Source: Wurfbainia villosa
Taxonomy: Eukaryota > Streptophyta > Magnoliopsida > Zingiberales > Zingiberaceae
NCBI GenBank assembly: GCA_025175895.1
Contig: CM045998.1
Location: 13,873,153 to 13,937,152, forward strand
Reading direction: 5' to 3'
Length of the DNA: 64,000 nt
The notes under the pieces are model-generated. The model made no database searches and was not told the DNA's origin. It saw only the letters and a list, made by a program, of their open reading frames with translations. Both the position numbers and the translations under genes were made by a program. Of the stretch, positions 22,521-32,551 are shown piece by piece. Numbering within the stretch: the stretch's first letter is position 1; every line of letters starts with the position of its first letter.

Positions 22521-22763
22521 GAAAAAAGATGATGTTTGGTAGCAAGAGGAATGAGCAAAGGTTATGGATTATCCATCGACAAAGATGGGTAACCATGACA
22601 TGCAAGAATAAAAATTCACAAGGGTGCACTACCTCTTAAACTCGAAGGGATGCATCTTTTATAATCTATGATGCGGTCATCTACCGTGAATAACAACCAA
22701 CATGCTCCCCCTTCACTGACCAGATCATGAGGTTGCTATTTATAACCTTAAAATAGTACGGAG

Positions 22764-23889
22764 TGTTGGAGATCGTTTGGAAGCTAGAGGGGGGTGAATA
22801 ACATTTTTCGTTTCTACAAGAATGATTAGCGGAAGCAAATAGAAATAATATAAGTAAAAACAAAAGAACAATGCTAACAAAGCCTTTACATGGTTCGGAG
22901 ATAACTCTCCTACTCCACGGCGATCCTTAAGGTGGATCAACCCAAACAATTCCACTAAGATGCTTTCCTTTACAACAAACCTCCTCTTCTTTACAAAGAA
23001 TGAAACTTAAGCTTAGAGAGAGGAGGAGGGGATTTAAGATCACTTAGAAAGCTTGAAAACTCGTGGAGGCTTTGAGGAGGAATTAGAGAATAAGCATTAA
23101 CCCCAAAAACCTCCACTAGCCCTCTTTTTATAGAGAGAAGGTTGATTTTCCTGTTGGAGCACGATCAGTCGACTGATGCACAACATCAGTCGACTGTCGG
23201 TGCGATTAACAGCTTCTGAATAGTCAGATTCGCAGGATTTAAAGTCGTTTCGTCCAACGACATTATCATCAGTCCACTGATCCATCCATCAGTCGACTGA
23301 TGTAGTGATCAGTCGAGTGATCACGGCATCGCAATGAAAGTGTGACTCCACTCGTGCCCGTATTTAACTTGATCACCGCCCGTTGGCGATCGATCGCAAC
23401 ATCGATCGATGCCGCTATGACCAAAGCGGTGGGTGATGGTCGTGGTTTCATCCTCGACTACAAGCACCGACCATATTACATAGTATCAGTCGACTGATAC
23501 TCCTCAAGTATCAGTAATTCATACTTGATTTTACCCCTTAGACCTAGACTCAACCTTCCAGCTCTTCCTTAAGCCTTGCGCCTCTAGGATCCCTCCGAGT
23601 CCGCGACTTGTTCATCCTTTGTGCTTTGCTTCCAAGAGATTCCTTTGGTTTTGTCATGTCTTGGCTTTCCTTTGCCAGGGCGTGCTTGGACTTTACGCCG
23701 CCAAGTCTACATGCTTGGACTTACGTTGCCAAGACTTGCCTTTGGACTTCTCTTGCCAAGATCTTACTTGGACTTTGCCTTTACCTGTCACTTAATCATG
23801 TTCACCATTAGATCACAATTTGTTGCCTAACTTAGATGATTATCCAAACATCAAAACATATAAATGCTTGGGGCATTGTTGAACCAACA
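22764..23889 (-). repeat. 3' LTR of element B
   Basis: On the plus strand it runs TGTTGGAGATCG to CCAACA. A minus-strand TATA box (TATAAAAAGAGGG) lies near 23120-23132. CAGTCGACTG occurs at 23166, 23187, 23290 and 23487 with near variants between. CTTGG...CCAAG short inverted repeats lie at about 23680-23790. The palindrome stretch (23160-23510) differs strongly from the other LTR. Confidence 0.93.
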
Positions 23890-24897
23890 ATCTCCCCCTT
23901 TTTGATGTTTGGCAATCATTTAAGTTAGGTCTTTTAAAGATACACATAATCATATCACATAATCATATATCCAATTCTAACTTAAATATTTCTTCTCCCC
24001 CTTTGACATACATCAAAAAGAGAAGAAATCATATATCTCATAGAAGAATTGAAAGCATTGTTATCTTAAACTAAGGTATAGAATTGAAATTTAGCTCCCC
24101 CTTAATCCAAGATATAGTTCATGATGAGTAAAATATCCTGACTTTGCACCAACAATGTAAATTTGAAAAAGATATATTTTATGAAAACTCCCCCTAAAAC
24201 ACCGCATTAAACAGTTAAAAGAGTTGGTTTACACTCAGTATTATCATGCTAAAGTTTTAGGAGATCAAAGATACACTAAATATCAGAAAATGGAACTATT
24301 TATCAGAAAACACAGTGTATCAGTCGGTTTTGAACGATCGATTGTTACACGAATCCGAATTTCGATTTTCAAATTTAAATTCGTAAATACATTAAAAATT
24401 CCAGAGACCTCAAAAAATCACGAAATTTTGCGTACACATTTTTGAAATCATACTTTATCAAAGAAAAATATTTTGAAAAATATATGTTTTCCAGATTTCG
24501 AGATTGATACAAACTTGGAAGCTAACAAAAGTTCTAATGTTTTTGTAAACTTTGTATCACTTTTGTATTTCACTTGAAAATTGTTTTTCAAAATATGATA
24601 AACATAGTTTAAAATATGTTTTATTTGACATTTCCAATCATGTTCTTGGAGCTATATGCACATCAATTGTGTATAAGTCTTTCCAATGATTGGTCCAATG
24701 AAGGATTAATGTCTCTAGATGACACTTTGGTCCATAGTAATGCATCATAACAAGCATGATGAATCAAGTGCATCTTCTTAACATCTCACATATTGTCTAA
24801 GTGGCTCAATACAAAAATCATGGTTTCTTAGGTATTTTGTGAGATGCTTAAAGGTATAAATCCTAGTATTTCTATAGGATTATGCAAACCTATACCT
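23890..24897 (-). other. 3' non-coding region of element B
   Basis: AT-rich, no gene. The minus-strand polypurine tract CATCAAAAAGGGGGAGAT lies against the LTR. Further purine-rich tracts (as CTCCCCCTT on the plus strand) occur near 23995, 24090 and 24190. Nothing else is recognised. Confidence 0.6.
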
Positions 24898-27800
24898 TTA
24901 CTCAACCAAGCACATTCCAAGTTCTCTCATAAGTGATGAAAATTCTATCTCGGGGAGAGCCTTGGTAAATATGTCGGCTAGGTTGGACTTGGATTCAATG
25001 TAATTAAGCTCAATGTCCCCCTTAGCCACATGATCTCTAATGAAGTGATGTTTCACTTCAATGTGCTTGGTCCTAGAGTGATGCACCGGATTTTTGGTCA
25101 AGTTAATGGTGCTCACATTATCACAAAATACTTTCATGTTGGAGTAAGATAGCTCATAATCCTCTAGGGTATGTTTCATCCATAGTAGTTGAGCTACACA
25201 ACCACCCATAGCCACATATTCGGCCTCGGTGGTAGATAAGGCAACATAAGGTTGCTTCCTACTACTCCAACTAACTAGGGAGGACCCAAGGAATTGACAT
25301 CCACCACTAGTACTCTTCCGATCCAATTTACAACTAGCATAGTCGGAATCGGTGTACCCAATCAAATCAAACGACCTAGTCCTAGGGTACCATAATCCTA
25401 CATTTAGTGTGCCTTTAACATATCTTAAGATTCTCTTAACGGCAACTAAATGAGATTCTTTAGCACATGATTGATACCTAGCACACATACTAACCGTAAA
25501 TAATATGTCGGGTCTACTAGCGGTTAAGTACAAAAGACTACCAATCATGCTCCTATAAAGTGTAAGATCTATTTGTTTTCCTTCATTATCACTATCTATT
25601 TTAGTATTGGTTGCCATTGGGGTTGAAACTACCTTAGCATTTTCCAAACTAAATTTCTCGATCATTTCCTTAGCATATTTGGTTTGATAAATGTAAATTC
25701 CTTCACTTGTTTGTTTAACTTGCAAACCTAGGAAGAAATTTAATTCCCCAACTAGACTCATTTCAAACTCTTTTTCCATGTTTTTAATAAAGTCTTGAAG
25801 GAGTTCATCATTTGTTGACCCAAAGATAATGTCATCAACATATACTTGGGCTACAAAGATGTCCTTAGATGTTGACTTTATAAAGAGAGTTTGATCTATA
25901 CTACCCCTTTTAAAATTCTTAGAAATTAAGAAAGATGATAATCTTTCATACCAAGCCCAGGGAGCTTGTTTCAACACATATAAAGCTTTCCTAAGCTTGT
26001 ATACATGGTTTGGGTAGTCCATATTTTCAAACCCGGGAGGTTGTTCTACATATACCTCTTCCTTAATAAACCCATTTAGGAATGCCGATTTAACATCCAT
26101 TTGATGGAGTTTGAAACCCATATAGGAGGCATACCCTAAAAGTATTCTAATGGACTCTAACCTAGTAACCGGGGCATATGTTTCATCATAGTCAAGTCCT
26201 TTAACTTGATTAAAACCCCTTGCAACTAATCTTGCTTTATTTCTAGTGATATTTTCTTGGTCATCTAGTTTGTTCCTAAAAACCCATCTTGTGGTAATAA
26301 TGGTGTTTTCACTTGGTCTAGGAACTAACTCCCATACTTGGCTCCTTTCAAATTGAGCCAATTCATCTTGCATTGATAAGATCCAATCCGGATCAAGTAA
26401 TGCATCTTTAATTGTTTTGGGCTCAATTTGAGAAATTAGAGCTACATGACTAGTGGAATCCCTATGAAATGACCTAGTCCTAACTCCTTGAGATAATTCA
26501 CCCACAATTTGATCTAAGGGGTGACTTTGATGAACTCTTATGATTCTAGGAGGTGTATTAAGTTGATTTTGATCATGATCAACCTCAATCCTATGCTCAT
26601 CATCGGAATCATCCCTTACTCCCCCTTGATTCAATCCTTCCCCTTGATCATTACCCCCTAAGGTTAAATCTTGAAATTGTTGGGTAATTTCTTGATTTTC
26701 ATTATTAATATCATCATCAATAGGGGATTTCCTAGGGTATGTATTGGAAGTTTCATCAAATTGGACATTTGAAGATTCTTCAATCTTTTGAGTCCTTTTA
26801 TTGTAAACCCTATACCCTACACTAGTGGATGAGTATCCAACTAGAATTCCCTCATCCGCTTTGGACTCAAACTTACCTAGGTTGTCTTTGATATTTAAAA
26901 TATAGACTTTACATCCAAAGACCTTAAAATAATGAATTGTTGGAATTGTACCATTCCACAATTCAAATGGAGTTTTTCCTAAAAACCTATGAATCAATAC
27001 CCTATTTTGGATATAGCAAGCGGTATTAACCGCTTCCGCCCACAAATAGCTAGGTAAGGAGTATGCATTAAGCATTGTCCTAACCGCTTCTTGTAGGGCA
27101 CGATTTTTCCTTTCCATAACCCCATTTTGTTGGGGTGTTCTAGGACAAGAAAACTCATGCTTGTACCCTTTTTCTAAGCAAAAAGTTGAAAAATTAGAAT
27201 TCTCAAATTCTTCACCATGATCACTACGGATCTGGTTGATTTTGAGTTTTCTTTCATTTTCTACTCTTTTGCTAAATCCTATGATTATTCCTAAGGTTTC
27301 ATCTTTATTTTTCAAGAAAAATACCCAAGTAAACCTAGAGAAATCATCTACTATTACCAAACAATATTTACTACCAATCATAGAGGGGGTACTATGGCAA
27401 TCAAATAAATCCATATGTAAAAGTTCTAAGTGTAAAGCGGTACTAAGTAAATTTTTACCTTTGTGTGATGTTTTTGATTGTTTCCCTTCTTGGCATGCAT
27501 CACACATCTTGTCCTTGAGAAATTTGACTTTGGGCAACCCTTTGACTAACTTCCTTTTTGCTATTTTGGCTATGTTCTTCATGTTTATGTGTCCTAGCCT
27601 CCTATGTCAAAGCCAACTTTCTTCCTCTTTTGCAATAAGACACTTAGTGGAAGCATTAGTAGCATAGGATAAATCAACATAATATATATTTGATTTCCTA
27701 AAACCTACTAACATGCAATCATTTAGAGTTTTGTGTCTTATAAAACATTTTGAGGAATCAAATCTAACATCAAAGTTTGCATCACATAGTTGACTTACAC

Positions 27801-28020
27801 TAAATAAATTAAATTTCATATTTTTAACTAATAGCACTTTATGAATGGCAAGGTTGGAGGATACCTCAATTGTGCCCTTTCCTAGAATCTTAAGTTTGCC
27901 GCTATTACCAAATGACACCTTTCCCTTGTTAGTGTGGTTGATAGTGGAGAACTTCCTCTCATCACCGGTCATATGCTTTGAGCACCCACTATCAACTATC
28001 CACAAGCTTGGTTCTTCTAC
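24898..28020 (-). pseudogene. Copia pol polyprotein (element B), single nonsense change
   Basis: One frame from 28020 to 24898, about 1040 codons. Protease motif WIVDSGCSKHMTG lies near 28003-27965. TGA at 27607-27609 replaces Trp in the pre-integrase box (expected WHRRLGH). Integrase follows (ELLHMDLFD, DDFSRFTWVFFL, RTPQQNGVMERKNR), then RT (QMDVKSAFLNG, catalytic YVDDIIFG) and RNase H (STTEAEYVAMGG, NLADIFTKALP). All catalytic blocks read whole. The product would act in reverse transcription and integration if the one stop were bypassed. It follows gag directly with no spacer. Confidence 0.9.
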
Positions 28021-29658
28021 CTATATCACATAAAAAATACAATCCTTAGGTACCCAAATCTTAGGACTACTAGCATCAATTATAAATTTCTTAGGTACCC
28101 AAGCCTTTCTACCCTTGCTTTTAATTATGGATTTTCTACTAACAAAGGATGTAAATGCTACCTCCTTTTCCTTAGGCCTATATCCTAATCTGGCCTTATT
28201 GTAAATAGCCCTTTGATCCTTAATAATCATGTCTAGGTATTTTGAACCATTGGTAAATTTTTCTAAGCATGCTCTTAATTTACCTATTTCTTTTCTTAAT
28301 TCATCATTTTCATCCCTAAGAGTATATTCATCGTTATCACTAGATAGTTTACCACATGATGAATCTACACTCTTAAGTGATTTGATCTCTATTTTTAGAT
28401 CCTTAATCCTAGTTTTTGATCTATTCAAAGCATTTTGTAAACATGCAATAGTCTTGTAAAGTAAATCTACTTTAGGTGAGTTGTTTACCTCATCATCATC
28501 ACTTGATGATGATTCATCGCTTGAAGAAGAAGAGGACTCCTCGCTTGAGCTCCCGGCTTCTTCCTCCAATGTCATGAGGGCTAGATTCCGGGTGGCATGA
28601 CATACTTCTTCATCGTCGGAGGACTCCTCCATGCTTAGAGTGTCCCATGTTTGTGCCACCATTGTCTCCTTCTTCTTCTTCTCCTTCTTTTTCTTTTCCT
28701 TCTCCTCCTTCTTCTTTAGTTTCGGGCAATTTGGCTTTATATGCCCTTTCTTGTTGCAACCAAAATAAGTCACGTTAGAGGTAGAATTTGAACTATTTGA
28801 AGACTTACCTTCTAAGGATTGGAACATCCTCTTCACATCTTTCTTGGTGAGTCTCCTTGACTTCCCACCAAACTTCTTGACGTAATGTGTCACCTCACTT
28901 GCCGATAACTCATCTTCACTACTTGATGAGTCTTCCTCGGATTCGGATGAAGAGGACACTTTTTTTTTCTCCATCTTCTTTTTGTCCTTATTCCTTACAA
29001 AAAGAGCTATACCCTTCTCTTTGGATGAAGTGTTAGCTTGTTCATGTAATTGGAATTCACAAAATAGCTCATCTAACTTAACCAATGAAAGATCCCTAGA
29101 GACCTTATAGACATCTACCATTGAAGCCCATAAGGTTGTTCTAGGTAAAGCTTGTAACACATACCTTACAAGGTCTCGGTTGTCAACCTTCTCACCTATA
29201 ACATGTAGTCCGTTGACTACTTCCTTGAAACGACCGTGCATTTGGCTCACGGTTTCGTTGGTCTTCATGGTGAAGCTTTGGAGTTGACCTATCAATAGGT
29301 CTCTTTTGGCTCTTCTAGTCTCCTTTGAACCTTCATTCAATTCGATGAGCTTCTCCCAAAGCTCTTTTGCGGAGTTGAAAGGCCCGACTTTAGAAAGTTG
29401 CTCCTTGGATAGACCACATTGAAGTGTGGTCGTTGCTTTTGCATTAGCTTGTGCTTTCTTGGCCATCTCTCTTGTCCAATCTTTTGTTGGTAGTGGTGCT
29501 CCGAATTCGTCGACCGGCTTCTCGAAACCATCTACAACACTAAACCAATTCTCAATATCATTCATTAAGTAATACTCCATCCTACCTTTCCAATATCCGA
29601 AGTCGTTGCCGTCGAAGAACGGAGGTCTCGCCGTGTTATACCCCTCTTGAAAAGCCAT
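28021..29658 (-). CDS. Copia gag polyprotein (element B)
   Basis: A 545-residue unbroken capsid/nucleocapsid protein starting at ATG 29658-29656 (MAFQEGYNTARPPFF). It has the SIRE-type DFGYWKGRMEYYL start, the LFCEFQLHEQ block and long acid/serine and lysine runs. The zinc knuckle near residue 298 reads YFGCNKKGHIKPNCP: the first cysteine has become tyrosine, so zinc binding is likely weakened. The stop is a single TAG at 28021-28023 and the next codon continues in the same frame into pol. That allows either readthrough or a former single polyprotein with one nonsense change. Confidence 0.9.
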   Translation of the reverse strand: MAFQEGYNTARPPFFDGNDFGYWKGRMEYYLMNDIENWFSVVDGFEKPVDEFGAPLPTKDWTREMAKKAQANAKATTTLQCGLSKEQLSKVGPFNSAKELWEKLIELNEGSKETRRAKRDLLIGQLQSFTMKTNETVSQMHGRFKEVVNGLHVIGEKVDNRDLVRYVLQALPRTTLWASMVDVYKVSRDLSLVKLDELFCEFQLHEQANTSSKEKGIALFVRNKDKKKMEKKKVSSSSESEEDSSSSEDELSASEVTHYVKKFGGKSRRLTKKDVKRMFQSLEGKSSNSSNSTSNVTYFGCNKKGHIKPNCPKLKKKEEKEKKKKEKKKKETMVAQTWDTLSMEESSDDEEVCHATRNLALMTLEEEAGSSSEESSSSSSDESSSSDDDEVNNSPKVDLLYKTIACLQNALNRSKTRIKDLKIEIKSLKSVDSSCGKLSSDNDEYTLRDENDELRKEIGKLRACLEKFTNGSKYLDMIIKDQRAIYNKARLGYRPKEKEVAFTSFVSRKSIIKSKGRKAWVPKKFIIDASSPKIWVPKDCIFYVI

Positions 29659-29713
29659 CTTTGCTCCGGTTGATTGCTAGATCTTCCGATGTGATTCGGG
29701 CTCTGATACCACT

Positions 29714-30753
29714 TGTTGGAGATCGTTTGGAAGCTAGAGGGGGGTGAATAGCGTTTTTCGTTTCTACAAGAATGATTAGCGGAAGCAAATAGAAATAATA
29801 TAAGTAAAAACAAAAGAACAATGCTAACAAAGCCTTTACGTGGTTCGGAGATAATTCTCCTACTCCACGGCGATCCTTAAGGTGGATCAACCCAAACAAT
29901 TCCACTAAGATACTTTCCTTTACAACAAACCTCCTCTTCTTTACAAAGAATGAAACTTAAGCTTAGAGAGAGGAGGAGGAGATTTAAGACCACTTAGAAA
30001 GCTTGAAAACTCGTGGAGGCTTTGAGGAGGAATTAGAGAATAAGCATTAACCCCAAAAACCTCCACCAGCCCTCTTTTTATAGAGAGAAGGCTGATATTT
30101 CTATTGGAGCACGATCGATCGATGCACAACATCGCTTGATCGCTTGCCGATTAACGCTTCAACCCATTGGTGGGATTTAGAGTCGTTTCATCCAACGACA
30201 TTATCATCAGTCGATCCATCCATCACCAAGCGATGTAGTGATCACGAGTGATCACGGCCATCGAGTGTGACTCCACTCGTGCCCGTATTTAACTTGATCG
30301 ATCACCGATCGTTTCGATCGACTGGCAATCGATCATTGCCGCGGCCAGTAGTCGTGATGATCGAGGTTTCATCCCGACTAATTCATACTTGATTTTACCC
30401 CTTAGACCTAGACTCAACCTTCCAGCTCTTCCTTAAGCCTTGCGCCTCCAGGATCCCTCTGAGTCCGCGATTTGTTCATCCTTTGCGCTTTGCTTCCAAG
30501 AGCTTCCTTTGGTTTTGTCATGTCTTGGGTTTCCTTTGCCAGGGTGTGCTTGGACTTTACGCCGCCAAGTCTACATGCTTGGACTTACGCTGCCAAGACT
30601 TGCCTTTGGACTTCTCTTGCCAAGATCTTACTTGAACTTTTCCTTTACCTGTCACTTAATCATGTTCACCATTAGATCACAATTTGTTGCCTAACTTAGA
30701 TGATTATCCAAACATCAAAACATATAAATGCTTGGGGTATTGTTGCACCAACA
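29714..30753 (-). repeat. 5' LTR of element B
   Basis: 1040 bp against 1126 bp for the 3' LTR, sharing termini, TATA box (near 30075) and the CTTGG...CCAAG repeats (30545-30650). Unlike the 3' LTR it has no CAGTCGACTG. Where those stood it has CGATCG-type strings or gaps (30100-30390). Outside that stretch differences are sparse. Confidence 0.93.
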
Positions 30754-30924
30754 CGGAGTGTGTCACAAAGGTTTTGAATAGTCTACTTCTCTTGTGCTAC
30801 TTGAAGCTCTTGAAGTGGCATGTCCTCGTAACATCTGGAAACAATAGGGGCAACAGACTCAAGGCTGACAAAATTTGACAAACTCAAACAAAATGCTTCT
30901 GAACAAGTAAATATGATCTTACAC

Positions 30925-31060
30925 TTTATGATAAGCCAATGCTTGTGCTAGATTCATCAATGTTGGGCTTGTAGTCAATCTCTGATAAACTCCTGGAGGA
31001 AGCTGGATCTAGACCGCCAAAGCAACACACTGAATCCAACTGTTCAAAAATGCAACAAGT
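30925..31060 (-). other. Exon-like open frame in hAT cargo, unassigned
   Basis: Minus strand: a good 3' splice site (TTTTTGAACAG) is followed by an open frame with LDSVCCFGGLDPASSRS and EIDYKPNIDESSTS, ending in a stop near 30930. The splice site and residue use suggest a captured terminal exon. I cannot name the source gene. Confidence 0.35.
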
Positions 31061-31294
31061 AAAATTTTGGCAGTACCTCATTTTGCCCTTTGAAAATATC
31101 AAAGAACTTGTTGGTGTGTTAATGATGGAAAGAATAACAATGAAAATTCACTCAATATTTTGTCCGTCTAAAATATCAAAGATTAAATTAGAATAATTCA
31201 TAAGCAGAACCTTGATTCTAAAATTTTAAAAGAGGGGAAGCTATAGAATGAGATAAAAACTGTTAGAGAAAATTGTCATGGTGATTACAATTAC

Positions 31295-31859
31295 CTCCGG
31301 ATGCCACTGAAAGCCAGTCACAGGATATGAGGATAATCATAAGCTTGAACGGTTGAAACTTGAAACATAAGGCTACACTTGGAAAAAATAAAAGGGCAAA
31401 AATTCATTATTAATGACATGATATCAATATGTATGGGCACAGTAGAATATTCTTCCAATAGAAATATATGACACCTTGTAGTACCTTACCATTCTCATCC
31501 TTTGATGTTGTCAGAATTTGGAAAAAGCTTGTGAGAGCAGCATTACCTTGAAATTCTTTAGGCGATATACCAAACTGCCAGATAACACAATAATCAAACA
31601 CAGATAAGAAATGTTATGCTAAAAAATGGAGTGATGAACCTATATATTTACATTTAATGGCTACCCCAAAAAGCGACATGTAGTGAGATTATCAATATAG
31701 ATAAATAAAATTGGTATAAAGAAAGTTGAACTGAATTTAAAAGAATACAACAATCCTTAGATAAAAGAATAGAGACCATATTGTTCGAATGAACATACTT
31801 TATGATTTTGCATGGCAAGACACTCTGTACTCAATTTCCTTAGTAATTCATTAGGGAAT
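31295..31859 (-). pseudogene. GGH: Captured gamma-glutamyl hydrolase gene fragment (3 exons), in hAT T
   Basis: Three exons with introns on the minus strand. Exon 31859-31799 (61 nt, after CTGCAG, before GTATGT) includes LLRKLSTECLAMQNHK. Exon 31574 to about 31490 (after GGCAG) includes FGISPKEFQGN and FFQILTTSKDENG. A third, about 31365-31295, reads VSTVQAYDYP then, in a shifted frame, VTGFQWHPE before GTAATTG. These follow in order the carboxyl half of plant gamma-glutamyl hydrolase, a vacuolar C26 peptidase that trims folate polyglutamates; QNH and QWHPE belong to its conserved core. An 8-bp repeat (TATCCTCA) shifts the third exon, so this is a dead fragment. The N-terminal half is absent. 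Confidence 0.82.
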
Positions 31860-32024
31860 CTGCAGAATACAAATAGCAATCACGGTTATAGTCTCATCTA
31901 CTCTGTTGTGGCAAGTTCCATTGCATATTTCTATACACCAGAACAAAAGAAATAAAGGGAATAAAAGCAATATAAGAATGTCTACAAATTAAAAGAAAAA
32001 CAAACAATTGACGACAACAAGTAC

Positions 32025-32416
32025 CTGGACAAAATTCTATCCAACAATTCTCCACCTTTGCATAATCTGAAAAGTGAAAACATGAAGAGCCAATAAGATT
32101 ACCAACACATTAAAAATATTAAAATGCATAGGGAAGTCCTGACATTGTTTATTTTGGAAATTATTCCAACTACAGATACTTGCATGTATAATTCCTAAAT
32201 AGCAGATAAGATAAACTACAGTAAAGTGTCAAATGAATCCAGCCCTTTTTTTGAATAAAGTAGCATAAATAATCAAAAACTAATTTGTTACAGAATCTTC
32301 ACAACAATGAATATTAGATTAAGACATAGTGACATACTCCATCACTATGTAGGCATTAAGTGTGTCCTCACATGCCTCATAAAACTTGACAAGATTTTTA
32401 TGGCCAGACAAAAAAA
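32025..32416 (-). pseudogene. Captured CDPK-related kinase (CRK) fragment, 2 exons, in hAT T
   Basis: Exon from about 32416 to 32338 reads LSGHKNLVKFYEACEDTLNA and YIVM, ending before the donor GTATGT. Exon 32066-32025 (42 nt, after TTTTTCAG-type acceptor, before GTACTT) reads LCKGGELLDRILSR. The split codon GA|A restores the YIVMELC...GGELLDRILSR kinase motif exactly, so this is genomic DNA with its intron, not a processed copy. The sequence is diagnostic of the kinase N-lobe of plant CDPK-related kinases (also close to CDPKs). The ATP loop and catalytic loop are absent. It lies upstream of the hydrolase fragment, same strand. Confidence 0.82.
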
Positions 32417-32550
32417 CATTGATACATTATAGAAGTTGAGCGGGGATGTCACATTATAGTTTCACTAACATTTTCAGCATCATGGCGATTGCCAATAAGG
32501 CTGCTTTTGGTGGTAATTCCTCTAGTTTGGGATCAACCAAGAAAATAACT
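32417..32550 (-). other. Sequence between captured kinase piece and transposase, unassigned
   Basis: The minus strand has a short open stretch (LVDPKLEELPPKAALLAIAM) ending in a TAA near 32450. I do not recognise it and it may be chance. There is no clear splice site between it and the kinase exon, so the 5' break point of the captured kinase piece is probably here. Confidence 0.25.
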
Positions 32551-32551
32551 G

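Larger units (their letters stand above)
22764..30753 (-). mobile_element. Copia element B (SIRE/Maximus-like), nearly intact
   Basis: 7990 bp with perfect duplication CGGAG (22759-22763 and 30754-30758). LTRs are 22764-23889 and 29714-30753. The minus-strand primer-binding site GTGGTATCAGAGCC lies just inside the right LTR (29698-29712), and the polypurine tract is at 23890-23907. Gag and pol share one frame with only two stops across both. It is the innermost insertion of the nest, in the cargo region of hAT T. Confidence 0.95.

Noticed and set aside
30440..30694. Plus-strand frame repeated at 23608-23830
   Set aside because: It is in the LTRs of element B and translates the hairpin array. 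It is present twice only because the LTRs are copies.
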